Source of the DNA: Symbiodinium natans
Lineage: Eukaryota > Sar > Dinophyceae > Suessiales > Symbiodiniaceae
Length of the DNA: 64,000 bases
Assembly (NCBI GenBank): GCA_905221605.1
Contig: CAJNDS010000258.1
Span: forward strand, 966,092 to 1,030,091
Direction of reading: 5' to 3'
In this document: piece by piece, positions 1-11,242 of the stretch
How positions within the stretch are numbered: the first letter of the stretch is position 1
Layout: the number at the start of each line of letters is the position of its first letter
Made by a program: the position numbers and the translations under genes
Notes under the pieces: generated by a model
Database searches by the model: none
What the model saw: the letters and a program-made list of their open reading frames with translations, nothing else
Told to the model about the DNA's origin: nothing

Positions 1-3000
1 CAGGTGGAGGTCGCAATTCCTTGCTGAGCCATGCACGAACCCCAAGCTTGATCGCAGTTGGAACTGTGCCCGAAGACCTTCCCCAAAGTCACATCTTGTG
101 CAGGCGATGTTGGCATTGCAGAGCCTGTCCGACACTTCTGCGCAGGCAAGCCGTGTGGGCCGCGTGCGGGTGTGTGGGTGCGTGGGTGTGTTTCAGTTTC
201 CTGGATACTTGCCAGAAGGTGAAGAGGCAAAGCTGTCGTCCATGGCAAGGAAGAGCCTGAATCACTGAAGCAGCTGCCTCTCATGCTTTGCAGGTCTTGG
301 TGAGCAGGTCCTTGCACAGTGGGGTTTCGAGGCCCCCCCAAGCAACACTTCGTCGCATACTCGTATCAAGCAATCGCCAAGGCCTAAATTTCCCCTGGGA
401 AGTCTGTCTGCACCATGCCTTCTGCAACGTCATTAGCTGCTTCCGCTAAAGCTTTGTCCACTTGACTGATTTTTTTGACACGCTCCTTCACTCCTTATCC
501 TGCGTCACAACAGCACTGCAATTACGTTAAAACACGAGGTATTGGAGATTCGGCCAGACTGGGCCCCAACCCGGCTACTCACCATGCGGCTTGTAATCAC
601 CAGCAGAGACAGTTGAGACGCAGGTAGGCTTTGTGCTCAGCGAGTGGCGGGCCAAGTACAACACTGATGCGAAACCTGTGGAAGTGCTGCCTTGAAGATC
701 CTTGAAGATCTGAGGGCTGAGAATGATATCTGAGAAACACAACCATAGCCGACCGAAGCCTAAAGATCTCGCCGTCATCTCACGGCGTAATGTGTAGCGC
801 TGTGTGATGAGTCAACTGCTTGACTGCTCGAAACGTTCCTGTGCACCCGCCTCCCCTCCGCGGTCTTATAGTGTTCAGCGCACTGGCCTCGAAGCCTCCT
901 GGGTTGACTTTGGAAACTCGCACTCTTCCAGGATGGGCTTCGAATCCTAGAGGTCACCGAGGTCCGCATAGGGTGGCTGCAGCCACAGGACTGCCTGGGC
1001 TCACTAAAGAGACACGTAGGTTTTTCTGCAGATGTAGGGCGCAGGGTCAGCAAAACAGCCTCAGCAATGCACTCAGGGATGCCCGAACATAAGGGCGTCA
1101 GGACAATCAAGGGTTCTCGGGGCAGAGCTCTCCCTTTGAGGAACCTTCTCCGTGGGAGTGAATCACAGCCACGAAAAGAAGCCAGATTTTCAGCAGCTCC
1201 CGCCATGCCCAGGACCAAGATCACGGCAAATGTATCTGCAAGCACTTCAAATGGTCGCGCGCTGAGACCTATGAGAGAGCCCATGCTTGAAACACGGCTG
1301 AAGCCGAATCCCAGTGTTCATGAGTTTGATAGGGCGCCCGGCTGATGTTGGAGAACTTCGTGGAATCTTTTGTAGCATGGGCAAGCCGTGTAATGTTGGA
1401 CAATGCTTAGTGTGTGGCCTCGCCCCCCCCCCCTCGCCCTTTGTATACGGTCCACGGTTGTATATGATTTTAGTAGGGAGGAGTTTGTATAAGTTGAAAA
1501 GGGACAGCGATGCCCGAGAATTGATTTTAAAGGACTTGACTTCATTGCAGACGACACTCTGCGCTCCTAAACAGTCAGGGTGTCCTGAATAGCCCGGCCC
1601 ACTCGACTTTGAATAGGAGGCCCCTACTAAAGCAAGTCCGACACTAAGTGTAATTAAGCACAAGGCCTCTTTGCGACCCACAACTCCAGCATTTTGCTGG
1701 CAAGAAGTTGCTACAGAGGCCTCCAGAGTGGTCTTTTGATGGACGTTTTTCCCAGCATTCAATTCAGTCAAGTTGGGTCATCGCTCAGGCCAGAATTCAT
1801 GCCCGAGCACTCCACCGTCTGGCACTCGCAACGCAGTGCACGTTCACTGTGCCAGGTTTCAGGCAATCCAGGTTGTGTACTGTGTGTACTGAACCACGAG
1901 GATTGACTGTCATGATCTCATTTGCAATTGTTTGTCCTCCTTTCTTTTCAGGATCTGCAATTGAAGGTTGTCGCTCAGCCCGTGAAGAGCATGTCAAGCA
2001 GCGCACTTCAGGACCAGCATCTGTCATGAGATATTGGCGGGGAATCTTCCGGATCTGCAGCGAACACGAACCAACGAACTCGCTACACTTTGAATGCAGC
2101 AGATGGGTGCATCAGGAACCGTATTGAGGTGTAGAGAACAGTCAGGAAGTAGCAAGGGCTTCAGCTTCAACGACCATACTTCCAAGAAACCGCAAGAACT
2201 TTCGATGGGGAACTCTTCAGACCATGGGTGAATCTGCAGCCTGTCTTGACAGCGAAGGAATTGGCAATAGACTTGCAACGCATCACTTTACTTGCAATAG
2301 CTTCAAGACACGATATGGAGCTCATCTCCCGTTTTGCTGAGCGAGCCGAGGTTGTGTAGTCGACCTGGCTGCTAATGCTTTGAGCGGCCAGGGTTCTTCA
2401 TAATTTGGGGCCGGGGGGGGGGGGAAGAGGCATCAAGATAATTATTCTAGAGGGGTTTTGTAATGTCATCGTGTACTGAGCGTATACTGACAATCTTGAA
2501 GGTGGATATCTGGACGTAAGATCAGCAGTGCGATAGGGAATGGTTTAAGATTGCATGCGCCAAAATTCAAGACCCACGGCATGAAGCAGCGAGCAAGTTC
2601 GACATCTACGGCCCTAGACTTTCCTAAGTAAGCAATTCATGTCTGTGCCGCTTAGGGTTCTTGGGGCTCATGATGCGGCTCATGTGGCTGTTCATTAGCT
2701 CAATGCTCCGCTGTCGCCTGGCTCGCTACGGCACGCGGAAGTGCTGCCCTGTCTCGGGCCGTGTGCAAGTTGTGCAAGTTTGGGTTGTCGACAGGAGGAT
2801 CTCGTGAGGTGGATTTAGGGATGTACTGACTGGACTCCGAATCTGAGTCGACGCTCCCATGAGACGCCTGACTTACGGTTCATATATCTTCACGTTATAA
2901 AGAATTCAGTTCAGGGTTTGCGGGAACCTCTGCGTGCGACAACCCTCCAAAATTGTCATGCAAAAGGGTGGCCCCGATTCAGAATGGTGGGATGCCCTAC

Positions 3001-3779
3001 GCCTGAAGTCCGATATCCACCCCTCTGAAAGGCATCTGGCGGCCCTAATTCGGAGCCTGCCATTTCCCCCCTTCTCAGCGACACTGCTCTTGAATGGAGG
3101 ATGGCGCGGTGTAACAAAAAATAGAGCTGCCTAGCTTATTCTCCAAGAACCAAAATTGTCTGCCGCATTTACGAAATCCAACTTAACAGTCAGCCCTCCG
3201 AAGATTCCCTCTCCGCCGAGTCCCTTCACAAGCCCCGTGGGAGCTTTGAGGATTTGTCGAGCATTTCGTGCCTTTTCCCCGGTTCTTCGGCTCAAGCCTG
3301 GGCAAACCGAATCTTGGGGCCAAGCAACGGGGACCCAAGGCAGGGTTCAAGATTTGCAGTGATTGGCCTTCGAGGGGTTGAGGAGGGTTGAGGCAACGGT
3401 TGAGGAGGGTCGAGGACTGTACGCAGAAAGGACCAAGTTCCGGTGAAGAGCAGAGTACGAAGAACAGCATTGAAACACCTTGACCACCATCTTGCTCCGA
3501 CTGCCCTACCATTCCTCAGGTCGCAGACATAAATTGAGTGTCTCTCAAACCTACAAATACGACCACCCTGCCCAACCCGCTCCGGATGGGGGGGGGGGGG
3601 GTAGGGGGTGTAGAAATCCAGGTTTCCAGCTCCCCCTTCTCGGCTCCAGATTGAGGGCTTGGGACCAGCTCAAAGCATGCGGTTTTCGGGGTTGATTTAA
3701 GCTCCAAGAAGTTCATAACATCCCCCGTACACTCAAGCGTGACTTGGCCGTGTACCCATGCGTGCCCTGCACTGGTAGA
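1..3779. other. No supportable gene; non-coding or unrecognised DNA
   Basis: Only short overlapping open frames occur on both strands, none with a recognisable motif or a consistent exon pattern. The visible structure is limited to homopolymer runs: C at about 1423-1433, G at about 2413-2424 and G at 3588-3601. A small exon of an unfamiliar gene could be missed by eye here. Confidence 0.5.
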
Positions 3780-4140
3780 TATTGATAGTTTCGATTTGTG
3801 CAAGCGTAACCCACGCAACCCATTGCCATTTAATAGAGATCGACAGCTTGTTTTTGGAACAAACAACAATAAAAGGTTTTTGAGATCTAGCATGCATACC
3901 CCAAGCGAACCCATTTAATGCAGGCAATCCGTTTTTTGGATTTTTTGCCTTGGGCGAGCGTACCCCACGATACCCATGTAATAGACAAAGCGCGTTTGTT
4001 GATCATTTTCTGAGGTTTGGTCTTCCCTTCCGAAACACCCAAGCAAGCATTTAGTAGAGCCATTTCTCGATTAAATCGGTTGCGTGACTTCGTGGGGTGG
4101 GGTATTCTGAAGGGGGATCTTGAAAGCACCCTAATCACTT
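3780..4140. repeat. Degenerate short repeat, about four copies
   Basis: A module with the sense (a/g)agcg(t/a)acccca(c/a)g(a/c)-acccat followed by taatag or a similar tail recurs near 3798, 3896, 3956 and 4033, at spacings of about 60-100 bases. The copies are strongly diverged, so unit borders are approximate. Related cgatacccat strings reappear near 28990, which suggests a dispersed repeat family. It has no coding interpretation. Confidence 0.35.
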
Positions 4141-5014
4141 CCCCCTTGTATTAAAACGTACCCCTGAATATAAAAACACTTTGCGGAAATCCTGCCGAAA
4201 CCGACCCCGCCTGTTCAACCCTATTCCGAATTAGGGGGTGGGTTGAGGGCTCCCAAAAGCCTCCAGCCAACCAACATCCTGAAGCTCCCTTGCTCCTGAG
4301 TGGAGCTCTCTCTCTCTCTCTACTACGCTCTCAGGGTCTAAGTAATTACAAACCCTCCAACACCTGAAGCCTAGACTAGACCCTAAACCCTTTGGACCCC
4401 AAACATGACATTTGGATGAAGACATCCCCGAATAGTAAAAACACATTTCGAGTTTCTATTGCGGGCGGGAGGGGGGGGGAGCCCGTTTAATGATAGGGGG
4501 ATGGATTAAAAAGCTGCAAAAACATGTGTGTCTTTCCCGGTTATGGAGCTATTTGGACGCCACCAAACAGCGCATCATGAGCATCAGTGACCTCTTCCCC
4601 ACTCCGCGCATCAGGAGCATCAGCAGGACCCCCCCCCCTCCAAACGCGAGTTTGGATGATGCTCACTTTGTTTTTTGGGGGCGGGGCAAGGGCAACAAGA
4701 GTCGGGGTTGGAGGCGCGCGTGCAAAAATCTCATACAAAAATGGTATTTACAGAGATTTCAGCATTTTGAGCGTTTTTGACAGCCTTGGGGCTGCGGGCC
4801 ATGATGCTCCCCTGGATTTGGGGCTTCCGGTACCCCCCGCAAACCTTGAAAAACCTTCGGTCTCAACGTCGCCCGGTGTAAGGTCGATGATGCGCGCCCG
4901 TGAGGGTTTAGGGAGTCCCGGGTGTTTGGAGGCCTTGAACATCCGTAAAACCAATGGTTTTTAACGAGGTTTTCGTGCTTTTTGCACCCTTTTCTTTGTC
5001 TAATTATTTGTTTT
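4141..5014. other. No gene recognised; short GA/CT and poly-C/G runs
   Basis: A short CT run lies near 4309-4322, poly-G near 4470-4480 and poly-C near 4630-4638. No open frame here has a recognisable domain. Confidence 0.45.
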
Positions 5015-5589
5015 TTTTTCTCTCTCTCTCTCTCTCTCTCGCTTCGCTCCATTCGCTCCCTTCCTCCCTTCCCTCTCTTCTCTCTTCTCTCATTTCTATC
5101 TCTTCTCTGCCTTCTCTCCCTTCTCTTTCTTCTCTCTCTCTTTTTTTTTCTCTCTCTCTCTATCTCTTCTCTCTTCTCTCTTCTCTTTCTTGTGTCTCCC
5201 TCTCTCATTCGCTTCTTTCTCTTCTCTCTCGCTCTCTCTCTTTTCTCTCTTCTCCTGTTCTCTCCCGCTCTCTTATTCTCTCTTTCTCTCTTTCTCTCTT
5301 TCTCTCTTTCTCTCGTTCCCTCCTTCTCTCCTTCTCTCTTTCCCTCCTTCTCTCATTCTCTCATTCTCTCTTTCTCTCTTTCTCTCTTTCTCTCTTTCTC
5401 TCTTTCTCTCTTTCTCTCTTTCTCTCTTTCTCTCTTTCTCTCTTTCTCTCTTTCTCTCTTTCTCTCGTTCCCTCCTTCTCTCTTTCTCTCTTTCCCTCCT
5501 TCTCTCATTCTCTCATTCTCTCTTTCTCTCTGTCTCTCTTTCTCTGCCTTCAATCCCTTCTCTTGCTTCTTTCTCTCTCTTCTCTCCAT
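5015..5589. repeat. CT-rich microsatellite, partly (TTTCTCTC)n
   Basis: About 570 bases are almost pure pyrimidine on the + strand. From about 5365 to 5465 the array is a clean 8-base unit of T3-CTCTC type, with interruptions elsewhere (tccctcc, tctcatt). It keeps all three + frames open as Leu/Ser/Phe-rich products and the - strand open as Glu/Arg/Lys-rich products. These are by-products of the repeat, not proteins. Confidence 0.9.
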
Positions 5590-5699
5590 GAACTTTGACC
5601 CATCAACCTGATCTGCAAGTTGCGTGCTGTCTTGTTCACGCGCGTCTACACATGTGTAAATTCATCGCGGCGAGTTGTGGGGGCGTGCGGGGGCGGGGC

Positions 5700-6330
5700 A
5701 AGCTTGACGTTTGATTCAGTTTAATTCAATTTTTGAATCAAGCCGAGATTCAAGATGCAGAATCACATGAATCAAGCCCACCTCCCCCCCCCCGCCCAAT
5801 CCCACCAGTGGCCCTTATGGAGCCCCGCCACGGGCCCTTTTTCTACAGTTGATTCAGTTTTTGAGTCAAGCCGGGATCCAAGACTCAAGATTCAAGATGC
5901 TCAGGAAAACGCTCCCCCAAGTCTTGTTTCTTGAGCCTTGGATCCGGGCTTGATTCAACAGTTGAATCAACTGACTGATGCAATGGAATGAAGCCCCCCG
6001 GCTTGATCCAAAAACTGAATCAAACTGAATCAAATGAATCAAGCTTGCCCCTCTTGAAGCCGTCGAGGCCCCTATTCACCTTCTTCAGTTTTGTTTGTTA
6101 ACGATGAGCCCGGATCCAAGATTCAAGATCTTTCTTGAATCTTGGATCTGGGTCAGTCTTTAGCGCAACCTGAATAAGGCGATGAATGATCAAGGGCTTC
6201 GATGGATTCAGCATTCATCACAAAGTTCCTGAGCATCTTGAAGCTTGAATCTTGACCTGTCTTTTTTCAAAAAACGAATAAAGACTGAATAAAGCTTAAT
6301 AAGGATGTCCACCCTTTCATATCTTTCAAT
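5700..6330. repeat. Cluster of small inverted repeats built from TTGAATCA / GATCCAAGATTCAAG modules
   Basis: The words ttgaatca, tgattcag and gatccaagattcaag recur many times in both orientations. Two palindromes are exact. A 16-base arm at 6113-6128 pairs with 6133-6148 around a 4-base loop. A 10-base arm at 5950-5959 pairs with 5961-5970 around one base. The structure resembles a hairpin-rich dispersed repeat or a MITE-like remnant, but I see no clear terminal inverted repeat pair with target duplication. Confidence 0.6.
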
Positions 6331-6382
6331 CTTGACTGAGCGTTCATGTTTAAGGAAGCTCTTTAGGAAAAGTGTTTAATGG

Positions 6383-7159
6383 CTAGCGGCCTGTGCGATG
6401 TTTCTGCGAGCAGAGTTGAGCTGTCCCAGGGACGAAATGACTCCAATTTTCAACGATCGGAATGACAAGCGGGCGCTTCTTGAGTGCCCTCTGGAAACCA
6501 TCATAAACGATGAGGCCTAAGTTTCGAGTAGGTTGCTGGTCACATGCTCGTATGACGAGATCACAGAAAGCAAGTACATGCCTGGAAAGGCGAAGCGTGG
6601 GCTCAGAGTTGATGGCCACTAGCATGCACGAGTTCCAAAATCCTCGCATTTTGCCGTGTCTTTCCTGGCAGAGCTAGCTCCGCAAAAAGCGCAACACCTT
6701 TCAAACCACGAGCCCAAGCCTCCAAAACCATGCCAGGTGTTGACCCGGCTTCAGCAGCTGAAGCTCTGGCTGTGCGCTCAGAACACACGGGTTTCGAGGA
6801 GTCCTTGTCGATCGCAAAGGGTAGTTTGGAGAAAGAATCGACCCTCCCGCCTGGCCTCACTTTTTCAGTGAAAATAAGCAAAAAAACAACGTGATGGTCC
6901 TTGGATGTCTTTGGACAGATTCTCGGTCCCGGTAGCCAGAACTGCGCCATAAACAGGGCGCGTCGACGTAGGGGACCCAAGGTAGAGCAGCCGTGGCCTT
7001 GGAAGCTGCTGGGGTATGCTGACAGTCAGTGCAAATCAGGACATCAGTGCCGGTAAATGTTCGCACACAGCACAAACATTGAAGCAACGAGGAAGAGCAT
7101 CTAGGCAGATATAGATGGTGTGGACAGAAGTTTCTTGAGCCTCGTTGGGGTTTTTGCAT
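6383..7159 (-). CDS. Possible minus-strand exon(s), product unrecognised
   Basis: Two minus-strand open frames here read like protein rather than noise: 6603-6980, with a charged, Ala/Leu-rich stretch ending at a stop near 6603, and 6383-6649, with a hydrophobic patch near VIPIVENWSHF. They overlap in different frames, so at most one is used in the overlap, or they belong to different exons. No domain is recognised. If real, the gene would be divergent from the sulfotransferase that starts at 7564. The evidence is only amino-acid texture; exon borders are not determined. Confidence 0.2.
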
Positions 7160-7563
7160 GCAGGTTCTAGCCCCGGCAAGGTTGCATTCTGATGTGCTCC
7201 CAATCGTAAGATTTCGTGTTAAAGCGGCTGTTGTTCGTGAAGTGTTGCCTTCATCCTGCTTTGCCTCGCCTTTTACAAGCCTGGTAAAGGCTTTATCATC
7301 TTTTCGACTGCAAGCAAGATCCCAGCAAGTTAAAGATGCGCTTCGCAGACGTTTTGGCCCTAGGTGCTAGGGTATACACTCGGAAGTAGTGCTTGAGCTA
7401 GCATATCTAGTTCCAGGACAAGTTTGACAAGCAAGTCTACGTTTGAAGCAGAACGCCACTGCTGAAAGAGTGCCAGCGACGGACACCCATGCCATGCTGA
7501 ACAGAGCGGGGCTCGGCGATGCATCCGAGGCGTTCTCCGTTTGTCTGAACCGTTTGTCGCCGC

Positions 7564-10500
7564 ATGTCAGACTCCCGGTGCAGAGGTCTGTCGCCCAAAA
7601 ACCTACTGTTGGCTTGTTTGGTTGCGGCGATGACTTTGAGCATTGGCCACAGCTTTTTTGGCTTTCGGTATGAAGAGGCGAGGCCGTGCTGGCTCGAATC
7701 GGACCGGACCGGGGGCCCGAATCTCACCACGCTGCAGGGTGACAACGACGCGGACGAAGATCGAGCGAATCTAGCAGTTCCGGTGTTTGTTTCAGAAAGC
7801 ATCGGAGGCAGTGATCTTCCTTTGCCGACGGATCCCCATGACCAAAACCAGCTGGAGAAGTTGCTGTCCTTACTTCGGTGCAGCGGGACGGACACGGAGG
7901 ATTGCTTCCGATTTGCCAGGACGGGCTAAGAATCGCAAGCAGGTTATATTTGTAGTAATCGGTTAGTATGAGGTGGGAAAAGGAAAAGCCTTGGGCCACA
8001 CCAGGTTGGCTGGCGAGGCGCGCGAGGCCCGCCGCCTGCACACCCAGAATCAACGGCGCTTTCTGCAAGACTCCCTTGCCGGCTCGAAGCAGTGCAGCGG
8101 CTTCTCAGGATACTTCGATTTACTTGTCGGAGTGCATAGGCTCACCAACTTGGATATTGTTCACAACACTACTGGAACAACGAAGTATCAGAGTGGTACC
8201 CCTATACAGCGCGCACGGAAGTCAGCCTTCCAAGCCCAGAAAAAGCAGGCCGTTGACCGCAACATCATGGTTTGACTGATCTTATTCTTATTTGGGTGAT
8301 GTGATACGAGTGGAGAACATGTTAACACATGCACCTTCACGTATTTCTCGGGCGAGAACCAGCAGCACTTGGTAGATCTGCATCTGACAGTGAAATGCTA
8401 GACTTGCATGGGAAACGTCGCCTTTTGTCGCAGCTTTTCTAGTATCGTCTTGCTGTGCAGGAATCCGAGATCAACATCCTGACCTTGTCCCGATGCCGGA
8501 CACTGGATGGCAGTTGACGTTCTCTTCTTGTGGTAGTGCCGTTACATGGCATCAGTGTAGTTAGCGACAACAGCAGGGCCAACTGTCGCTATCCGTGACA
8601 TCAATCCATATCAATCCTGCGGCACTGTGCAGGGTAGTATTTCTTCAGGTCGGTACGCCATGGCCCGAGTCCTATCCTGGGTAGTATCCATTCCCGGGTG
8701 TCATGTCTCCAGCAAAACACAAGACCAGCTCAGGACTGGCTTCGGCCGCGCCCTTATTTTCAAGATGCCTTCGCGGACCTCAGCATCGTCGGGTTGCCCA
8801 AGACGGGCACGACGCAGCTGTATGAAATCCTCGGCTCACATCCAAGCATGAATCTAAGTCGTGGTTTTTGTGCATTTTTCCGCTTTAATTCTGTGCAATT
8901 TTGGGCTTTCGAGACAAGCACAGCAGGACTTAGTAAGTTCAAGTGACAGTGCATGGACTGCATTGGCCACTCAGGATAAGGCTGAATCCGCTCCGCAAGG
9001 AAAACTGTGCTGTTTATCCACGGACCAGACGAGACGTGTCTCTCGATGCGCCGACCAGCGAAGCCGAAGAGACTGAAAAGCGGCAACTGCAAACCAATCT
9101 GTTCCTGGGAGTGTGCTTGGACTCTTTTTCTTCTCAGAATATTCTGGGGAGGCAGATCGCCCCCTTAGACAAGAATTGCAGATCCCTCAAGTCCACACTT
9201 GCGCAGTAACATTGAGGTATAGCTTCGTGAAGTCCATGGCGGCAAGTCGTTCCTTACATGCGAAGCCACGCGGCGCAGCACCAGCGGTCACTCTGAACGG
9301 GCGCCCTTGACGGCCTCAGATTCAGCATTTTCAATATTGAGGAGGGTTTCTGAGAAAACAAGGGGGGGGCGTCCTGACCAAAAGGGAATCCTATTAGTTT
9401 GGCTTGTTTCAGGGGTCCCTTATGATCGTACACCCCGTATTTAGGTCACGCGTATAGGTTCTTAGCTCCGAGAGACTCTTTCCAGGAAGTGCAAGAGCCT
9501 CCCCGAGTGAATTCCCCAAAGCCCCCCTTCGAATGCTTCGGAAGGTGCGTGAACTTTGCAAGCGTGGCATTCACCTGGTACTACCTGAGACCAGTGGACC
9601 GCAAGTTCATCCTCCTGCTTCTCGAGTGCAGCAATGCCTCCAAAGCATTCCTGCATTCTGCGGGATACTGTTAGCTCTGCAGTTTCTCATCTCATGGTGC
9701 GGCCAAGATAGCTTCACTTAGGTTTCGTGACCCCGCCGACTGGATGTGGTCTTCCTGGAATTTCTTTGACCAGAGAGGTCATCTTGATAAAGGCGGTCTC
9801 GGCTCCCATGGATGGGTGACGAAGAGAAACTATCGCTCGCCGGAGTTGTTCCACGAGCTGACTGCCGGGCCACATTTAACAGCACGTTCCTATTCCAATG
9901 TTTTTCAGTATCAGCAAACGTGTGCCGCCATGAGCTTCGAAGTGTGCCAAATCATCCTGGTATGGGTTCTTCCGGGGTCGGAGTTCCTCTAACTCCTTAA
10001 TGAAGCGCTTCTCGGTTGCAAAGTACGAGCTCGGACAAACAGAGGCCTTGCAATCTTGAAACCGAAATCTGCTGAATCTGCCTTGATCCCCTCGCCATAG
10101 AGATTGTCATGGGGGTCTGCTCAGATGTTGTGCGATTACAGCCTAGCCCTATCGCCTGGCGTTGCAAGGGCGTCAGAACACGAGCTGGGGGTAATGTCAA
10201 ATGTATACCCACAACCTTACCGCAGCCCTGCTTCCGATCAGTCCTGTGCTCCTCAGTGGCATGAGATCCTGTAAGGATTGCATCCCGGTCAAAGACACTG
10301 GGCGGTCAGTGGCTGGTGAAGTGGCGATGTCGGAGCCTCGAGGATCCCAGGCTTCTGGTGAGGATGGTGGGCAACCGCAGCGTCCTTTTCCTGAAGAGCC
10401 TGTGCTACAGTAAGCTCTTGGGAGCCCAAAAGCCCTCGCAATGCCCGTGCCAACGCATGTGTGTCGCCGTACCAGTATCGCGTGATTGTGTAGCATTGCG

Positions 10501-10880
10501 TTGTATCGTGCTGCGCTGCATTCTACTCTTGTTATCTTGTTTGTTGTATGTCGATGAAAAGTGCCTTAACCGGCAGCAATTGAAACTCTGCTGTTCTGCA
10601 GGGGCATCTCTCTCTCTCTTCTCTCTCGCTCTCTCTCTGCCTCACTCCCTCGCCCTCGCCCTCCTCCTCTCCTTCCCCCTCCCTCCCCCCCCTGCCTCCC
10701 CCCCCTCCCTCCCCGCGACCTCCCCCCCTCCCCCCCTCCCCTCCTCCTCTCCCCCTCTCCCCCTCCCCCTCTCCGCTTCCTTGCTTCCTCGCTTCCTTGC
10801 TTCCTCGCTTCCTCGCTTCCTCGCTTCCTCTCTTCCTCTCTCCCTCTCTCCCTCTCTCCCTCTATCGGGAGGAAAATGTG

Positions 10881-10911
<31 letters not shown>

Positions 10912-11015
10912 TCGCTGGCGGGTGTTATTCAAATTTCGTGACGGGAGGAGAAGGACTATTTGGGCTTGCAGGTGGAGGCTGGAGCAGCGAGAATTGTACA
11001 GACAGAAAGAGAGGG

Positions 11016-11046
<31 letters not shown>

Positions 11047-11160
11047 GCGAGTGACTGGGAGAAAGAGAGACAAATGATCAGGAGAACTCAAAGGACACTC
11101 CGTCGCCGATCAGTGAGGCGGTGCGGGGCAGTAGGGAGCACTGGATAGATGGAAGAGTGT

Positions 11161-11242
<82 letters not shown>

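Noticed and set aside
940-960. gcttcgaatcc as a tRNA B box
   Set aside because: The flanking bases do not form a T-arm stem and no A box or acceptor stem could be found.
4954-5611. Open frames of 209-214 codons, Leu/Ser/Phe-rich
   Set aside because: They are the translation of a CT microsatellite; all three + frames and one - frame are open for the same reason.
10316-11091. 253-codon + frame and 149-codon - frame
   Set aside because: Only 10351-10395 is a real exon (exon 8 of the sulfotransferase); the rest crosses CT, GT and GA repeats.
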